Source of the DNA: Pedobacter panaciterrae
Lineage (GTDB): Bacteria > Bacteroidota > Bacteroidia > Sphingobacteriales > Sphingobacteriaceae
Assembly: GCF_001636695.1 (NCBI RefSeq)
Contig: NZ_LGEL01000015.1
Span: forward strand, 1-64,000
Reading direction: 5' to 3'
Length of the DNA stretch: 64,000 nt
Of the stretch, positions 1 to 8,583 are shown piece after piece. The position numbers were made by a program, and so were the translations under genes. A model generated the notes under the pieces. That model searched no databases. It saw nothing but the letters and a program-made list of their open reading frames with translations, and had not been told where the DNA came from. The first letter of the stretch is position 1, and each line of letters begins with the position of its first letter.

Positions 1-326
1 TGTTTATTTAATTTACTGATTTTCAAATAAATATATTAATTGTTTAAAGAACAGGTTATTCTGATTTATCTGAATTTATAGCGTAGAAATGGTGGAGTTT
101 TGATTTCTGGAGCTAATTAATTTCAGGTTGTCGGAATCTGCTGTTAAGGTACACTAATTAAGCTTAAAATACAACAAAATTTCTTCGTTAAAATTTCATG
201 ATGTATATAGAAATGATAAATCTTGCGGTGTGAAATGCTGACAAATATACTATGCTTTGACCAAGAATTAGCCTGAGTTTGTCGTCTGAAATAGCCCTCC
301 TACCCCTTCGTTAAAATGGTGATTTG
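1..326. other. AT-rich non-coding stretch at the window edge
   Basis: This stretch lies downstream of the EamA gene. It is AT-rich and has frequent stops in all frames. I see no gene, no clear terminator hairpin and no repeat copy in it. It may hold the promoter region of a gene to the left of the window. Confidence 0.5.
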
Positions 327-1223
327 CTAGTGTAAATTCTTTCTTTTTTTGTAAATGGGGTAAAGGAAAACTGAGCCTAAAATGAGTACCGCTCCAAGGT
401 AAAATCCGGTAGACATAGCTTCTTTTGTTCCGAAGAAAATGAAGGCTAAAAGGATGCCGTAAACAGGTTCAAGATTGGTGATGAGGGCTACCCTGAAAGC
501 CGACAAAGTACGCATCACAGAGACGCCGGCAACATACGCGAGTGCAGTGCAAATGGTGCCTAAAATGGTAAGGTAAATCCAGTCGGTAACACTTAAGTTG
601 AATGCCTCGGTCAGTAGGCTTTGGTCGGCTAAACGATATATTGTGATCCAGAAAAAGGCACCTGCAATCTCATAAAATCCAATGATTTTATGGTCACTTT
701 TTTGAACTAAAGTTGAATTTATGGTTGCAAATAAACTGGATGCAAGGGCAGAAGTAAGCCCGAAAATGATACCTAAAGTATACTTAGATTCGAATTTAAA
801 GATAAGGTATATCCCTGTAATGATGATTAGGCCCACGATAACATCAGGTATCAGGATGCGTTGTTTCTTTATCAGAGGTTCTAAAATGGCTGTAAAAAGA
901 GTAAAGGAGGACAGGCATACAAGCGTTACAGATACTGTTGAGACCTTGATGGCATGGAAGAATAATATCCAGTGTATGGCTACTATGCTGCCGGTAAAAA
1001 AGAACTGTAGAAATTGCTTTTTGGTTACTCTGATGCTGGTTTTAGTAGCCATAAAGTAGATGAACAGGGTTACGCTGGCTATCATTACTCTGTACCATAC
1101 CATTTGTACTGCATCAATAGATATTAAGGCTCCAAGGATGCCTGTAAAGCCCCAGATAAACACAGTAAAATGCAGGATTAATAGGTTTTTGGTTACAGAT
1201 GTTTCTGGTGTAACCGGAGGCAT
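327..1223 (-). CDS. EamA-family (DMT superfamily) permease
   Basis: Predicted inner-membrane transporter of the drug/metabolite transporter superfamily. The 298-residue product is hydrophobic almost throughout, with about ten membrane segments and the usual two-fold EamA duplication (roughly residues 14-145 and 152-290). The first helix carries WGFTG at residues 24-28, typical of EamA proteins, and the C-terminus is short and basic. The substrate cannot be read from the sequence. Its ATG shares one base with the stop of the upstream LptF/G permease (TAATG), so it is probably the translationally coupled last gene of a tgt-lptG-eamA operon. The family call is solid; a function in solute export is only the family default. 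Confidence 0.85.
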   Translation of the reverse strand: MPPVTPETSVTKNLLILHFTVFIWGFTGILGALISIDAVQMVWYRVMIASVTLFIYFMATKTSIRVTKKQFLQFFFTGSIVAIHWILFFHAIKVSTVSVTLVCLSSFTLFTAILEPLIKKQRILIPDVIVGLIIITGIYLIFKFESKYTLGIIFGLTSALASSLFATINSTLVQKSDHKIIGFYEIAGAFFWITIYRLADQSLLTEAFNLSVTDWIYLTILGTICTALAYVAGVSVMRTLSAFRVALITNLEPVYGILLAFIFFGTKEAMSTGFYLGAVLILGSVFLYPIYKKRKNLH

Positions 1224-2326
1224 TATTTAGGTGCTTTTCTCAATAAATAATAGCCCAGCAGACCAAAGAATATAGTTGGTGCCAGTACTGCAAATAGTGG
1301 AGAAATGCCTCCTTTCAGGGAGAACATTTTGGCAAATTGGTTCATTACAATATAGCCAAAGCTTAATAATATGCCTATTCCAAGAGGTAATCCAACACCT
1401 CCACGTACCTTACGGGAAGATAGTGCAACGCCTATGAGCGTTAAAACGAATGCCGATAGGGGGTGTAAATAGCGTTTGTATCGTTCAAACAGCAGGTCGT
1501 TCCAAATGCCGGTTCCTCTTGTTTTTTCTTTTCTGATCTTATCTGATAACTCTTTGTTACTCAGGTTTTCAAAGATATTGTCGTAGGCTGAGAAATCATC
1601 AGGTCTCATATCCAGTACAGTGTCCTTAGATTTAACTAAATCCTTTACAAAAGTCTCTTTAAGGCCGTTAATATACCTTACAGAATAGTTAGTTAACTTC
1701 CATGATCTCTTTAAAGAATCATATGTTATTTCTTCTGCAACAAGCTTTTTTGTTAATACATCGCCCTTGAAATTATCTAGCGAAAACCGCGTTCCTTTCT
1801 TGGTCTTGTTGTCAAAACTATCCATATAGATGTATGTATTTGCATCTAATTTCATGTGAATGTTGTTCTTGCTTGGTGATGCATTCTTCTTTACATAAGT
1901 GTTTTCAAAGCTGTTTTTAAGCTGATTTGTATAAGGTAGAATGTAAAGATTTGAGGCCAGATTTACTGCAAATATGACAAAAGCCGATACAAAATAGGGT
2001 AAAAGGAAGCGGTTAAAGCTTACTCCTCCACTAAGAATAGGTACAATTTCCGTTTGATCAGCCATTTTTGCTGTAAAGAAAATTACGGCAATAAAATTGA
2101 TCAGTGGTGAAAGCATATTGACGTAAAAAGGGATTGAACCTGCGTAATAGAGGGTTACAACCTGCCAAAACGTAAGGTTTGCGCTTAGAAAATCGTCTAG
2201 CTTTTCCGACAAGTCAAAAATTACGATGATCACCACAAATAAGGTCAGGGTATACAAAAACGTACCCAGATACTTACTGATAATGTACCAGTCGATAATT
2301 TTAATCCTGTCTTTTAAAAAACTCAT
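1223..2326 (-). CDS. LptF/LptG-family (YjgP/YjgQ) permease
   Basis: Predicted inner-membrane component of the lipopolysaccharide export ABC transporter, which extracts LPS from the inner membrane with LptB and passes it to the LptA/C bridge. The 367 residues show the family architecture: three N-terminal membrane helices (about 13-37, 50-80 and 100-125), a periplasmic domain of about 140 residues, and three C-terminal helices including the segment LHPLSAFVLTLIGVALSSRK. The length matches the family. Bacteroidota usually keep LptF/G homologues scattered, so F and G cannot be told apart here. The ATG follows the tgt stop with no intervening base (TAA-ATG) and the stop overlaps the next gene, which suggests one tightly coupled operon. 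Confidence 0.88.
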   Translation of the reverse strand: MSFLKDRIKIIDWYIISKYLGTFLYTLTLFVVIIVIFDLSEKLDDFLSANLTFWQVVTLYYAGSIPFYVNMLSPLINFIAVIFFTAKMADQTEIVPILSGGVSFNRFLLPYFVSAFVIFAVNLASNLYILPYTNQLKNSFENTYVKKNASPSKNNIHMKLDANTYIYMDSFDNKTKKGTRFSLDNFKGDVLTKKLVAEEITYDSLKRSWKLTNYSVRYINGLKETFVKDLVKSKDTVLDMRPDDFSAYDNIFENLSNKELSDKIRKEKTRGTGIWNDLLFERYKRYLHPLSAFVLTLIGVALSSRKVRGGVGLPLGIGILLSFGYIVMNQFAKMFSLKGGISPLFAVLAPTIFFGLLGYYLLRKAPK

Positions 2327-3457
2327 TTATAATTTATTCCCTAAGATAGTTACCATTTTGTTTTTCCATGCATAAAACTCGCCGGCAATGATTTTTTCGC
2401 GGGCTTGTTTAACTAACCAAAGGTAAAAATGCAGGTTATGTAAAGTAGCTATCTGCGCACCAAGGATCTCTTTTGAATGCATTAAGTGCCTTAAATATGC
2501 CTTAGAATACACTTGGTCTGCATGTAGGTCACTATCGGCTTCAATTGGTGAGAAATCATTTGCCCACTTCTTGTTGCCTATATTAATGATCCCATTTTTA
2601 GTGAAAAGCATGCCATTTCTGGCGTTTCTTGTAGGCATAACACAATCAAACATATCTACACCTAACGCTATATTCTCTAAAATATTGATAGGAGTACCTA
2701 CGCCCATTAAATAACGGGGCTTTTCGTACGGTAAAATATCACAAACCACCTCAGTCATTCCGTACATTTCTTCAGCAGGTTCACCAACAGATAAACCACC
2801 TATTGCATTGCCTTCACGGTCCATAGAAGCAATAAATTCTGCTGATTTTTTCCTCAGATCTTTATAAACTGAACCCTGTACAATAGGGAAGAGGGTCTGG
2901 TTAAAGCCGTATTTTGGCTCTGTTGAATCGAATCTTGCACAGCAGCGTTTTAACCAGCGGTGGGTCATGTTAATTGAGGACGCTGCATATTTATAATCAC
3001 ATGGATATGGCGTGCATTCATCAAAAGCCATGATAATGTCGGCTCCAATGGTACGTTGTATATCCATTGCATATTCAGGTGTAAACAAGTGTTTTGAACC
3101 ATCAATATGCGAGTTAAATGTAACTCCTTCTTCTTTTATCTTTCTTACTTTGCTTAAAGAATATACCTGATAACCACCGCTATCTGTTAAAATAGGACGA
3201 TCCCAACCAATAAATTTGTGTAATCCACCGGCCTGTTCCAGTACATCCAGTCCTGGTCTGAGGTATAAATGGTAGGTATTTCCAAGGATTATTTTGGCAT
3301 CGATATCGTCTTTAAGCTCTCTTTGATGTACTGCTTTAACTGTTCCTGCAGTACCAACAGGCATGAAAATAGGAGTTTGTATCTCCCCGTGATCTGTTGT
3401 AACTGTCCCTGCTCTTGCTTTTGAATGTATATCTTTTGCCTGTAAACTAAACTTCAT
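2327..3457 (-). CDS. tgt: Queuine/preQ1 tRNA-ribosyltransferase (Tgt)
   Basis: tRNA-guanine transglycosylase, which exchanges G34 of tRNAs with GUN anticodons for preQ1 in queuosine synthesis. The 376-residue protein keeps the base-exchange pocket: TDSGGYQ with Asp92, FDECTP with Asp146, the GVGTP loop near 252-256, and MFDCVMPTRNARNG with the predicted nucleophile Asp271. The C-terminal zinc site is altered: the usual CxCxxC is replaced so that the three cysteine positions are Ser309, Leu311 and Asp314, although the fourth ligand position is still His (His340). I recall the same loss in Bacteroides Tgt, so it is probably lineage-wide. It is the first gene of a tgt-lptF/G-eamA operon. A TACTTTTG element at 3526-3533 (minus strand) could serve as its -7 box. 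Confidence 0.96.
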   Translation of the reverse strand: MKFSLQAKDIHSKARAGTVTTDHGEIQTPIFMPVGTAGTVKAVHQRELKDDIDAKIILGNTYHLYLRPGLDVLEQAGGLHKFIGWDRPILTDSGGYQVYSLSKVRKIKEEGVTFNSHIDGSKHLFTPEYAMDIQRTIGADIIMAFDECTPYPCDYKYAASSINMTHRWLKRCCARFDSTEPKYGFNQTLFPIVQGSVYKDLRKKSAEFIASMDREGNAIGGLSVGEPAEEMYGMTEVVCDILPYEKPRYLMGVGTPINILENIALGVDMFDCVMPTRNARNGMLFTKNGIINIGNKKWANDFSPIEADSDLHADQVYSKAYLRHLMHSKEILGAQIATLHNLHFYLWLVKQAREKIIAGEFYAWKNKMVTILGNKL

Positions 3458-3628
3458 CTGTGTATGTTTATTGTTTTTTAGTCGGAGGAAGTTCTTCCGT
3501 AATCTTCATCTTCAAAAAATCAGGGCAAAAGTAGCAAAAAACCAGCTATTTACGGGCTAAATTTTTTATCAACATAAATGTGCATTACAGATTAAAAATG
3601 AGAAATTTGCCAGTTACAAAAATACATC

Positions 3629-4750
3629 GTGGAATTAACCTTAATTGAGAGTTGCCTGCTCGGCGCTTTAATCTTTTGCTTCTTAGTACAGCTATATTTT
3701 AGCCTCTTTGTTCACTTAAAACTTGCCTTAGTTAAGGTTGATCCTATTCCTGAAACGGGTAGAAAGCCACTAAGTGTTATAGTTTGCGCACGCAATGAGA
3801 TTAATAACCTTACTGAATATTTGCCTTCTGTTTTGGAGCAGAATTATTCTGATTATGAGGTTGTTGTTGTTAATGACAGGTCTTGGGACGGTACACGTGA
3901 ATTATTGGAGACCTTTGAGAAACAATATAAACACCTAAAAGTTGTTCAGGTAAATGAAGGAGAAAAGTTTATAGCGGGTAAGAAATTTGCAGTTACTATG
4001 GGCATTAAAGCAGCTTCAAATGAATGGCTTGTTTTTACTGATGCTGATTGTTTGCCTGCCTCGCAGGATTGGTTATTGGGTATGCAGCAGCCAGCGGATG
4101 AGCAGGTGGATATTCTTTTAGGTTACTCGCCTTACATGAAAAAGAGAGGAATATTGAATGCTTTAATTCGTTTTGAAACATTTTTTACGGCAGTAAATTA
4201 CCTTTCATTTGCATTAAAAGGTATGCCTTATATGGGAGTTGGCCGTAATATGGCATATAAAAAATCATTATTTTTTAAGAAAAAGGGCTTTGCTGCACAC
4301 ATGCATATTCCTTCGGGCGATGATGATCTTTTTGTAAATGCGCATGCAACCAGCAGTAACACGGCAATTTCTATTAATAAAGATGCTCATGTTTGGAGCG
4401 AGCCTAATACAAGTTTTGGTGCCTATCTGAGACAAAAGAAAAGACATTTTGGGGCCGGTAAACTGTACAAAGGGAAGCATAAGTTCATTCTGTCATCGCA
4501 GATTGTTATCCAGTTCCTGTTTTATGCCTTATTTGTTGCTTTATTGTTTTTTAAAGCTACATTATATATAGCAGTTGGTATTTTTGTATTGAGTATTATT
4601 ATAAGGTGTTTTGTATATCCTCGCCTTTTAAAGCGGTTAAGTTATGGTAATTTGAGCTTCTGGTTTCCTGTTTTGGATATTCTATTGTTCATTTTTCTAG
4701 TGTTTAACGGCATTGTGTCTATATTTGTTAAAAAAGTACAGTGGAAATAA
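3629..4750 (+). CDS. Family 2 glycosyltransferase, membrane anchored
   Basis: Predicted membrane-bound GT2 glycosyltransferase. One N-terminal membrane segment (about residues 7-30) is followed by a GT-A domain with the opening SVIVCARNE at about 49-57, the strand VVVVNDRSWDG, and the metal-binding DADC at about residues 137-140. Two or three C-terminal membrane helices follow (about 290-370). A conserved GDDDLF near residue 229 resembles the acceptor-binding ED motif region. The donor and acceptor cannot be told. The start is GTG at 3629; no in-frame ATG lies upstream, and starting here places the first helix right at the N-terminus. The end overlaps rsmG by 10 bases, which implies a bicistronic unit. 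Confidence 0.85.
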   Translation: MELTLIESCLLGALIFCFLVQLYFSLFVHLKLALVKVDPIPETGRKPLSVIVCARNEINNLTEYLPSVLEQNYSDYEVVVVNDRSWDGTRELLETFEKQYKHLKVVQVNEGEKFIAGKKFAVTMGIKAASNEWLVFTDADCLPASQDWLLGMQQPADEQVDILLGYSPYMKKRGILNALIRFETFFTAVNYLSFALKGMPYMGVGRNMAYKKSLFFKKKGFAAHMHIPSGDDDLFVNAHATSSNTAISINKDAHVWSEPNTSFGAYLRQKKRHFGAGKLYKGKHKFILSSQIVIQFLFYALFVALLFFKATLYIAVGIFVLSIIIRCFVYPRLLKRLSYGNLSFWFPVLDILLFIFLVFNGIVSIFVKKVQWK

Positions 4751-5373
4751 AGTCTACTCTTATACAGAAATATTTTAAAGAGCTAACCGATCAGCAGATA
4801 GCTCAGTTCGATCAATTGTACGAATTGTACAGTTTCTGGAACTCTCAGATCAATGTAATTTCAAGGAAAGATATTGATGAGTTGTATGAACGGCATATCC
4901 TTCATTCGCTGGGAATTGCTAAATTCTGCACCTTTAAAGCAGGAGAACGTGTTCTGGATGTAGGTACGGGCGGTGGTTTTCCCGGAATTCCTTTGGCTAT
5001 TCTTTTTCCTGAGACCCAGTTCCATCTGGTAGATTCAATTGGTAAAAAGATTAAGGTAGTTACCGAAATTGCTTCGGCATTGGGCTTAAAGAATGTTAAG
5101 GCCAGTCATTTAAGGGCTGAACAGATCGCTGATAAGTACGATTTTGTGGTTTCGCGAGCTGTTACCAGGCTTATAGACTTTTATCCATGGGTAAAAGGAA
5201 AGTTTAATAAGGAGTCTAAAAATGCCATTGCTAATGGAATACTATATTTAAAAGGTGGTGATTTGAAAGAAGAGATTTCTGAATCAAAACTAAAAGCGGA
5301 ATTATATCCGCTTTCAGCTTACTTTGCAGAAGAGTTTTTTGAAACCAAATACGTGGTTTATATACCTCAGTAA
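4741..5373 (+). CDS. rsmG: 16S rRNA (guanine527-N7)-methyltransferase RsmG
   Basis: SAM-dependent methyltransferase that forms m7G527 in 16S rRNA. The 210-residue length matches the family (GidB/RsmG). The SAM site is clear: VLDVGTGGGFPGIPLAI near residues 70-86 with the GxGGGxPG signature, followed by the acidic strand-2 end in FHLVDS. FVVSRAV near residues 136-142 matches the family motif VxSRAxA. The start is GTG at 4741, inside the glycosyltransferase gene, so the two genes are co-translated. In this family, loss of function gives low-level streptomycin resistance. Confidence 0.95.
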   Translation: MEIKSTLIQKYFKELTDQQIAQFDQLYELYSFWNSQINVISRKDIDELYERHILHSLGIAKFCTFKAGERVLDVGTGGGFPGIPLAILFPETQFHLVDSIGKKIKVVTEIASALGLKNVKASHLRAEQIADKYDFVVSRAVTRLIDFYPWVKGKFNKESKNAIANGILYLKGGDLKEEISESKLKAELYPLSAYFAEEFFETKYVVYIPQ

Positions 5374-5376
5374 GGC

Positions 5377-6810
5377 TTAATTAGCAGGCTTTGCCTCGAA
5401 GTTATAAGTACGATATTGAATTTTCTGTACTGTTTGGGCACCTTCTTTTGTAGGTTTACTACCTTCCAGGTTACTTGCTGCAGGGTTATTTTTAGATGTT
5501 GATAATTCCCCTCTGCCTGTAAAAGTTATTTTTTGTCCCTTTATTTCTTTTGCTGGTTCTACATTTTTAGCAGGCGAAGCATTATCATCATTTACCCTGA
5601 TGCTTATCGATTTTCCTTCCTCTTTTGCTGGTTCAACAGGAGGAGGGGGCGGTGGTACCGGTTTATCGGGTACTACAATCGGTGGCGGAAACTTTACAAC
5701 TTTTTTAGATGTTGCTTTTTTATGAGTCGGATGGGCGTCACGTGTTACTATGGGTGGTGGGAATTTAACCGTTTTAACTGTTGGCGGTGGTGGTGGCGCA
5801 ATTCTAACCTCTGTTATCTGGCCTTCTTTGGTTTTTGATTTAGCACCTGGCTTTATCTTAACCTCTTTTAATTCGGTTGCTTTTTTCTTAGGCGTTTCCT
5901 GCTTTACGGTTTGATTAGACTCGTATTTCTCCGGATACAAGTCTATCATCGCATAATCTTTAGTGAACGCCATAGTAGATGCGCATAGCATTCCTCCGGC
6001 AATTGGCAATGCGAACAGGAGCTTGAGCCTCGCCCTTCCTGTCGATCTTTCTTTGTTTAACATGTTGATTCTCCTTTTTAATATTGATTGATTGAATATT
6101 TGATTGGTAAGCTGATTAGGTACAAAACCAAAGGAGTTCTGAATCAGAAACATAGCGTACTGATGCTTATGGATATCCTTTTCTGTTGTTATGTCATCAG
6201 CAATGTATTCGTGCAGAAGTTTAATCTCTTTTTTGATGAAATAGGTGATGGGATTGAACCATGATATTATTTGAACGATCTCAAAGAAAATGATATCTAA
6301 ACTATGTTTCTGCTGTATGTGCACCATTTCATGCTTCAGAATGGTGTTTTTCTCCTGTACAGATGGATTTAAAAACAGTAGGTTAAAGAATGAAAAAGCA
6401 GCATGTGACTCGCTTAATTCTACATAGGTAATCTTTCCGGATTTCTGCTTTTTCGCATTAACAGATAGCGAAAAGATTTTATAGATACTGATTGCCATCT
6501 TTACTACAAAAAATGAAGCTATAAGTAGATAACAGTATGTCAGCAGGTCATTTACTGTAATTGCTTTACTTTTTTCAGTTACCTGTGCCAATTGCACAGA
6601 TAAAATTCTGACTTCCTGCTGGTTGTTTAATAGATTGTTGAGGTAGCCTACCTGCAAAAGTGGAATAATAAAAGCTATAATACTCGTTATAATAAGGTAA
6701 TACCTATTTAAAGAGTAGAAAGTTTCCTTGTGCAAAAGCAAACGGTAAAACCCGTAAAATGCAGCTAAATATAGGTTAGCTTCCAGCAGATAGTACAACC
6801 AGTTCATCAT
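5377..6810 (-). CDS. BlaR1-type M56 membrane metallopeptidase with proline-rich tail (pair 1)
   Basis: Predicted sensor/antirepressor of the BlaR1/MecR1 type, which in the known systems cleaves the partner BlaI repressor after sensing cell-wall damage. The 477 residues contain about four membrane helices, the M56 zinc motif HEMVH at residues 160-164, and a further helix near 262-282. Beyond that lies a periplasmic tail rich in Pro, Lys and Val, with the repeated segment KFPPPIV (twice) and runs of PPPPP. No penicillin-binding domain is present, unlike staphylococcal BlaR1, so the signal is unknown. The tail resembles the spacer of TonB energy transducers, but no TonB C-terminal domain is visible. 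The ATG overlaps the blaI stop by 4 bases. Confidence 0.88.
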   Translation of the reverse strand: MMNWLYYLLEANLYLAAFYGFYRLLLHKETFYSLNRYYLIITSIIAFIIPLLQVGYLNNLLNNQQEVRILSVQLAQVTEKSKAITVNDLLTYCYLLIASFFVVKMAISIYKIFSLSVNAKKQKSGKITYVELSESHAAFSFFNLLFLNPSVQEKNTILKHEMVHIQQKHSLDIIFFEIVQIISWFNPITYFIKKEIKLLHEYIADDITTEKDIHKHQYAMFLIQNSFGFVPNQLTNQIFNQSILKRRINMLNKERSTGRARLKLLFALPIAGGMLCASTMAFTKDYAMIDLYPEKYESNQTVKQETPKKKATELKEVKIKPGAKSKTKEGQITEVRIAPPPPPTVKTVKFPPPIVTRDAHPTHKKATSKKVVKFPPPIVVPDKPVPPPPPPVEPAKEEGKSISIRVNDDNASPAKNVEPAKEIKGQKITFTGRGELSTSKNNPAASNLEGSKPTKEGAQTVQKIQYRTYNFEAKPAN

Positions 6811-7178
6811 TTCTTGTTTTTAAGTTTTTCAGCAAGTTGGATCAATTCATCAAGCTCATCCATATCCATATTTTTCTCTTTTACAAGGAAGGATACCAGG
6901 CTCTGGTAAGAATTTTCGAAGTAATTGTTCATTACTTTATCAAATGCGAAGTGCTTGTACTGCTCTTCAGTTATTATTGGAAAATAAATATGGGTGTTGC
7001 CAATGGCCTTATGATCTATGAAACCTTTACCTTCTAGTACCCTGATTACTGTTGAGACCGTATTATATGCAGGTTTGGGGGGTGACATTTTATCTATTAC
7101 GTCCTTTACCAATCCCTCTTTTATTTCCCATAAAATCAGCATTATCTGTTCTTCCGCCTTTGTAAGTTCTCTCATCAT
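6807..7178 (-). CDS. BlaI/MecI/CopY-family repressor (pair 1)
   Basis: Winged-helix transcriptional repressor of 123 residues. It opens with MRELTKAEEQIMLILWEIKE, the usual start of the family, and continues with the recognition helix region PAYNTVSTVIRVLEGKGF at about 35-52 and a C-terminal dimerisation and cleavage region. It is followed with a 4-base overlap by the M56 peptidase gene, forming a classical repressor-antirepressor pair. Its promoter (7200-7243) carries two 14-bp ACTA-N6-TAGT dyads, so autoregulation is likely. It closely resembles the second BlaI at 22946-23320, and cross-talk between the two is possible. Confidence 0.93.
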   Translation of the reverse strand: MMRELTKAEEQIMLILWEIKEGLVKDVIDKMSPPKPAYNTVSTVIRVLEGKGFIDHKAIGNTHIYFPIITEEQYKHFAFDKVMNNYFENSYQSLVSFLVKEKNMDMDELDELIQLAEKLKNKK

Positions 7179-7199
7179 CTATTAAATATTGTTGTTAAT

Positions 7200-7243
7200 T
7201 AAAGGTACTACTATTTTTATAGTTTACAAACTATTTTTGTAGT
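7200..7243 (-). promoter_or_regulatory. blaI pair 1 promoter with double BlaI operator
   Basis: Two dyads of the form ACTA-N6-TAGT lie at 7210-7223 and 7230-7243, separated by exactly 6 bp. On the minus strand, TTTG (7230-7227) in the spacer is followed after 19 bases by TACCTTTA (7207-7200), a good match to the Bacteroidota TTTG/TAnnTTTG promoter. One dyad therefore sits between -33 and -7 and the other just upstream of -33. The same layout occurs before the second blaI gene. Confidence 0.7.
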
Positions 7244-7320
7244 TTGTTTTTAATTGATTGATTTTCAGTTGTATATTTTGGTTTGTTGGTTAGTGACTGA
7301 ATAAATATATAGTTTAGCCC

Positions 7321-8412
7321 ATGAGTTTAATCCACAAAATAGGCCTCACATTAATTAAGAGCGTAGGTCATGTAACTGCCAAGAATTTACTGGAGTATTT
7401 TGGCAATGCCGAGGCGATATTTAAAGCAAGTAAAAAGGAATTACTGCAAATTCCCGGAATAGGGCCTGTAACCGCTGATCAGATTCTGACGAATGATGCT
7501 TTAAAAATTGCTGAAGAACAACTGAAATTTATTAAAAAGTATAAAGTTGATGTTTTGTTTTATACAGACGATAATTATCCAAAAAGGCTAAAAAACTGTT
7601 TTGATGCACCAGTGCTGCTATATTATAAAGGTACCGCTGATCTTAATCATAGTAGAATTATAAGTGTTGTTGGTACGAGAAGGGCCACAGAATACGGCAG
7701 ACAGCTGTGCAAACAGTTGGCAGTAACCCTGGCTGATTATGATGTTGTTATAGTTAGCGGTCTGGCATATGGAATTGATATAGCTGCTCACAAAGAAAGT
7801 TTGTATCAGGAGATTCCGACCATTGGTATTCTTGCGCATGGTCTGGATAGGATTTATCCGCCATTGCACCAGCCAATAGCTCAAAAAATGGTATTAAATG
7901 GTGGTTTACTTACAGAATTTCCACTGCATACTAATCCTGATAAAGAGAATTTCCCCAGGCGAAACCGCATTATTGCAGGACTTGCAGATGCCACGATAGT
8001 TGTAGAGGCCACTGCTAAGGGAGGTGCATTAATTACAGCTGATATCGCAAACTCATACAATCGGGATGTGTATGCTTTCCCCGGCAGAACAACTGATTTA
8101 AGTTCTGAGGGGTGTAATTTCCTGATTAAAACGAATAGGGCAGCCCTGATAAATCATGCAAAAGATCTGATTTATTATCTCGGATGGGATGAAATAAGGC
8201 CAAAAAAGGTTGAGCAAACTCAATTGCTGATAGGACTTTCCAGTGAAGAGCAGAAGGTTGTTGACCTTTTGCAGGTGTCTGCTTTAAGGATTGATGAGCT
8301 GTCTATACGATCGGAAATTTCCCAGAGTAGGCTTGCTATGCATTTGTTAAACCTTGAAATGCAGGGGATTTTGATTTCTTTGCCGGGTAAAATGTATAAG
8401 ATGAGTGGTTAA
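7321..8412 (+). CDS. dprA: DNA processing protein DprA (Smf)
   Basis: Single-stranded DNA-binding protein that loads RecA onto incoming DNA during natural transformation; it also occurs widely in species not known to be competent. The 363 residues start with a helix-hairpin-helix region (SVGHVTAKNLLEYFG and IPGIGPVTADQI), followed by the Rossmann-like DprA domain with VGTRRATEYG at about 118-127, SGLAYGIDIAAHK, GLDRIYPP, and FPRRNRIIAGL near 223-233. It ends in a DML1-like winged helix (about 300-363). Length and domain order are normal. It is transcribed divergently from blaI, so the BlaI operator about 80-110 bp upstream could in principle affect it. Confidence 0.96.
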   Translation: MSLIHKIGLTLIKSVGHVTAKNLLEYFGNAEAIFKASKKELLQIPGIGPVTADQILTNDALKIAEEQLKFIKKYKVDVLFYTDDNYPKRLKNCFDAPVLLYYKGTADLNHSRIISVVGTRRATEYGRQLCKQLAVTLADYDVVIVSGLAYGIDIAAHKESLYQEIPTIGILAHGLDRIYPPLHQPIAQKMVLNGGLLTEFPLHTNPDKENFPRRNRIIAGLADATIVVEATAKGGALITADIANSYNRDVYAFPGRTTDLSSEGCNFLIKTNRAALINHAKDLIYYLGWDEIRPKKVEQTQLLIGLSSEEQKVVDLLQVSALRIDELSIRSEISQSRLAMHLLNLEMQGILISLPGKMYKMSG

Positions 8413-8571
8413 GGGTAATGGGAGTTGGAATGAAATTTTTTATTTACCTATATATTGCATTGTTTGTAAGTCTATTGGAGTAGTAGATTAAAATAATATT
8501 CTATATTTTTATTTATTTCAAAATTAAATTACGAATATCTATTTGTAAGTAAAATTCCAATCTTCAATCTG

Positions 8572-8579
8572 TATTTTTG
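8572..8579 (+). promoter_or_regulatory. -7 element directly before the CBS gene start
   Basis: TATTTTTG matches the Bacteroidota -7 consensus TAnnTTTG and ends only 4 bases before the ATG at 8584. The transcript would be leaderless or nearly so. No well-spaced -33 TTTG is visible. Confidence 0.5.
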
Positions 8580-8583
8580 TGTC

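Noticed and set aside
5533-5838. Aromatic-rich 101-residue open frame on the plus strand
   Set aside because: It is the antisense of the proline-rich tail of the M56 peptidase; CCN-rich codons read as GGN/TGG on the other strand. No family features.
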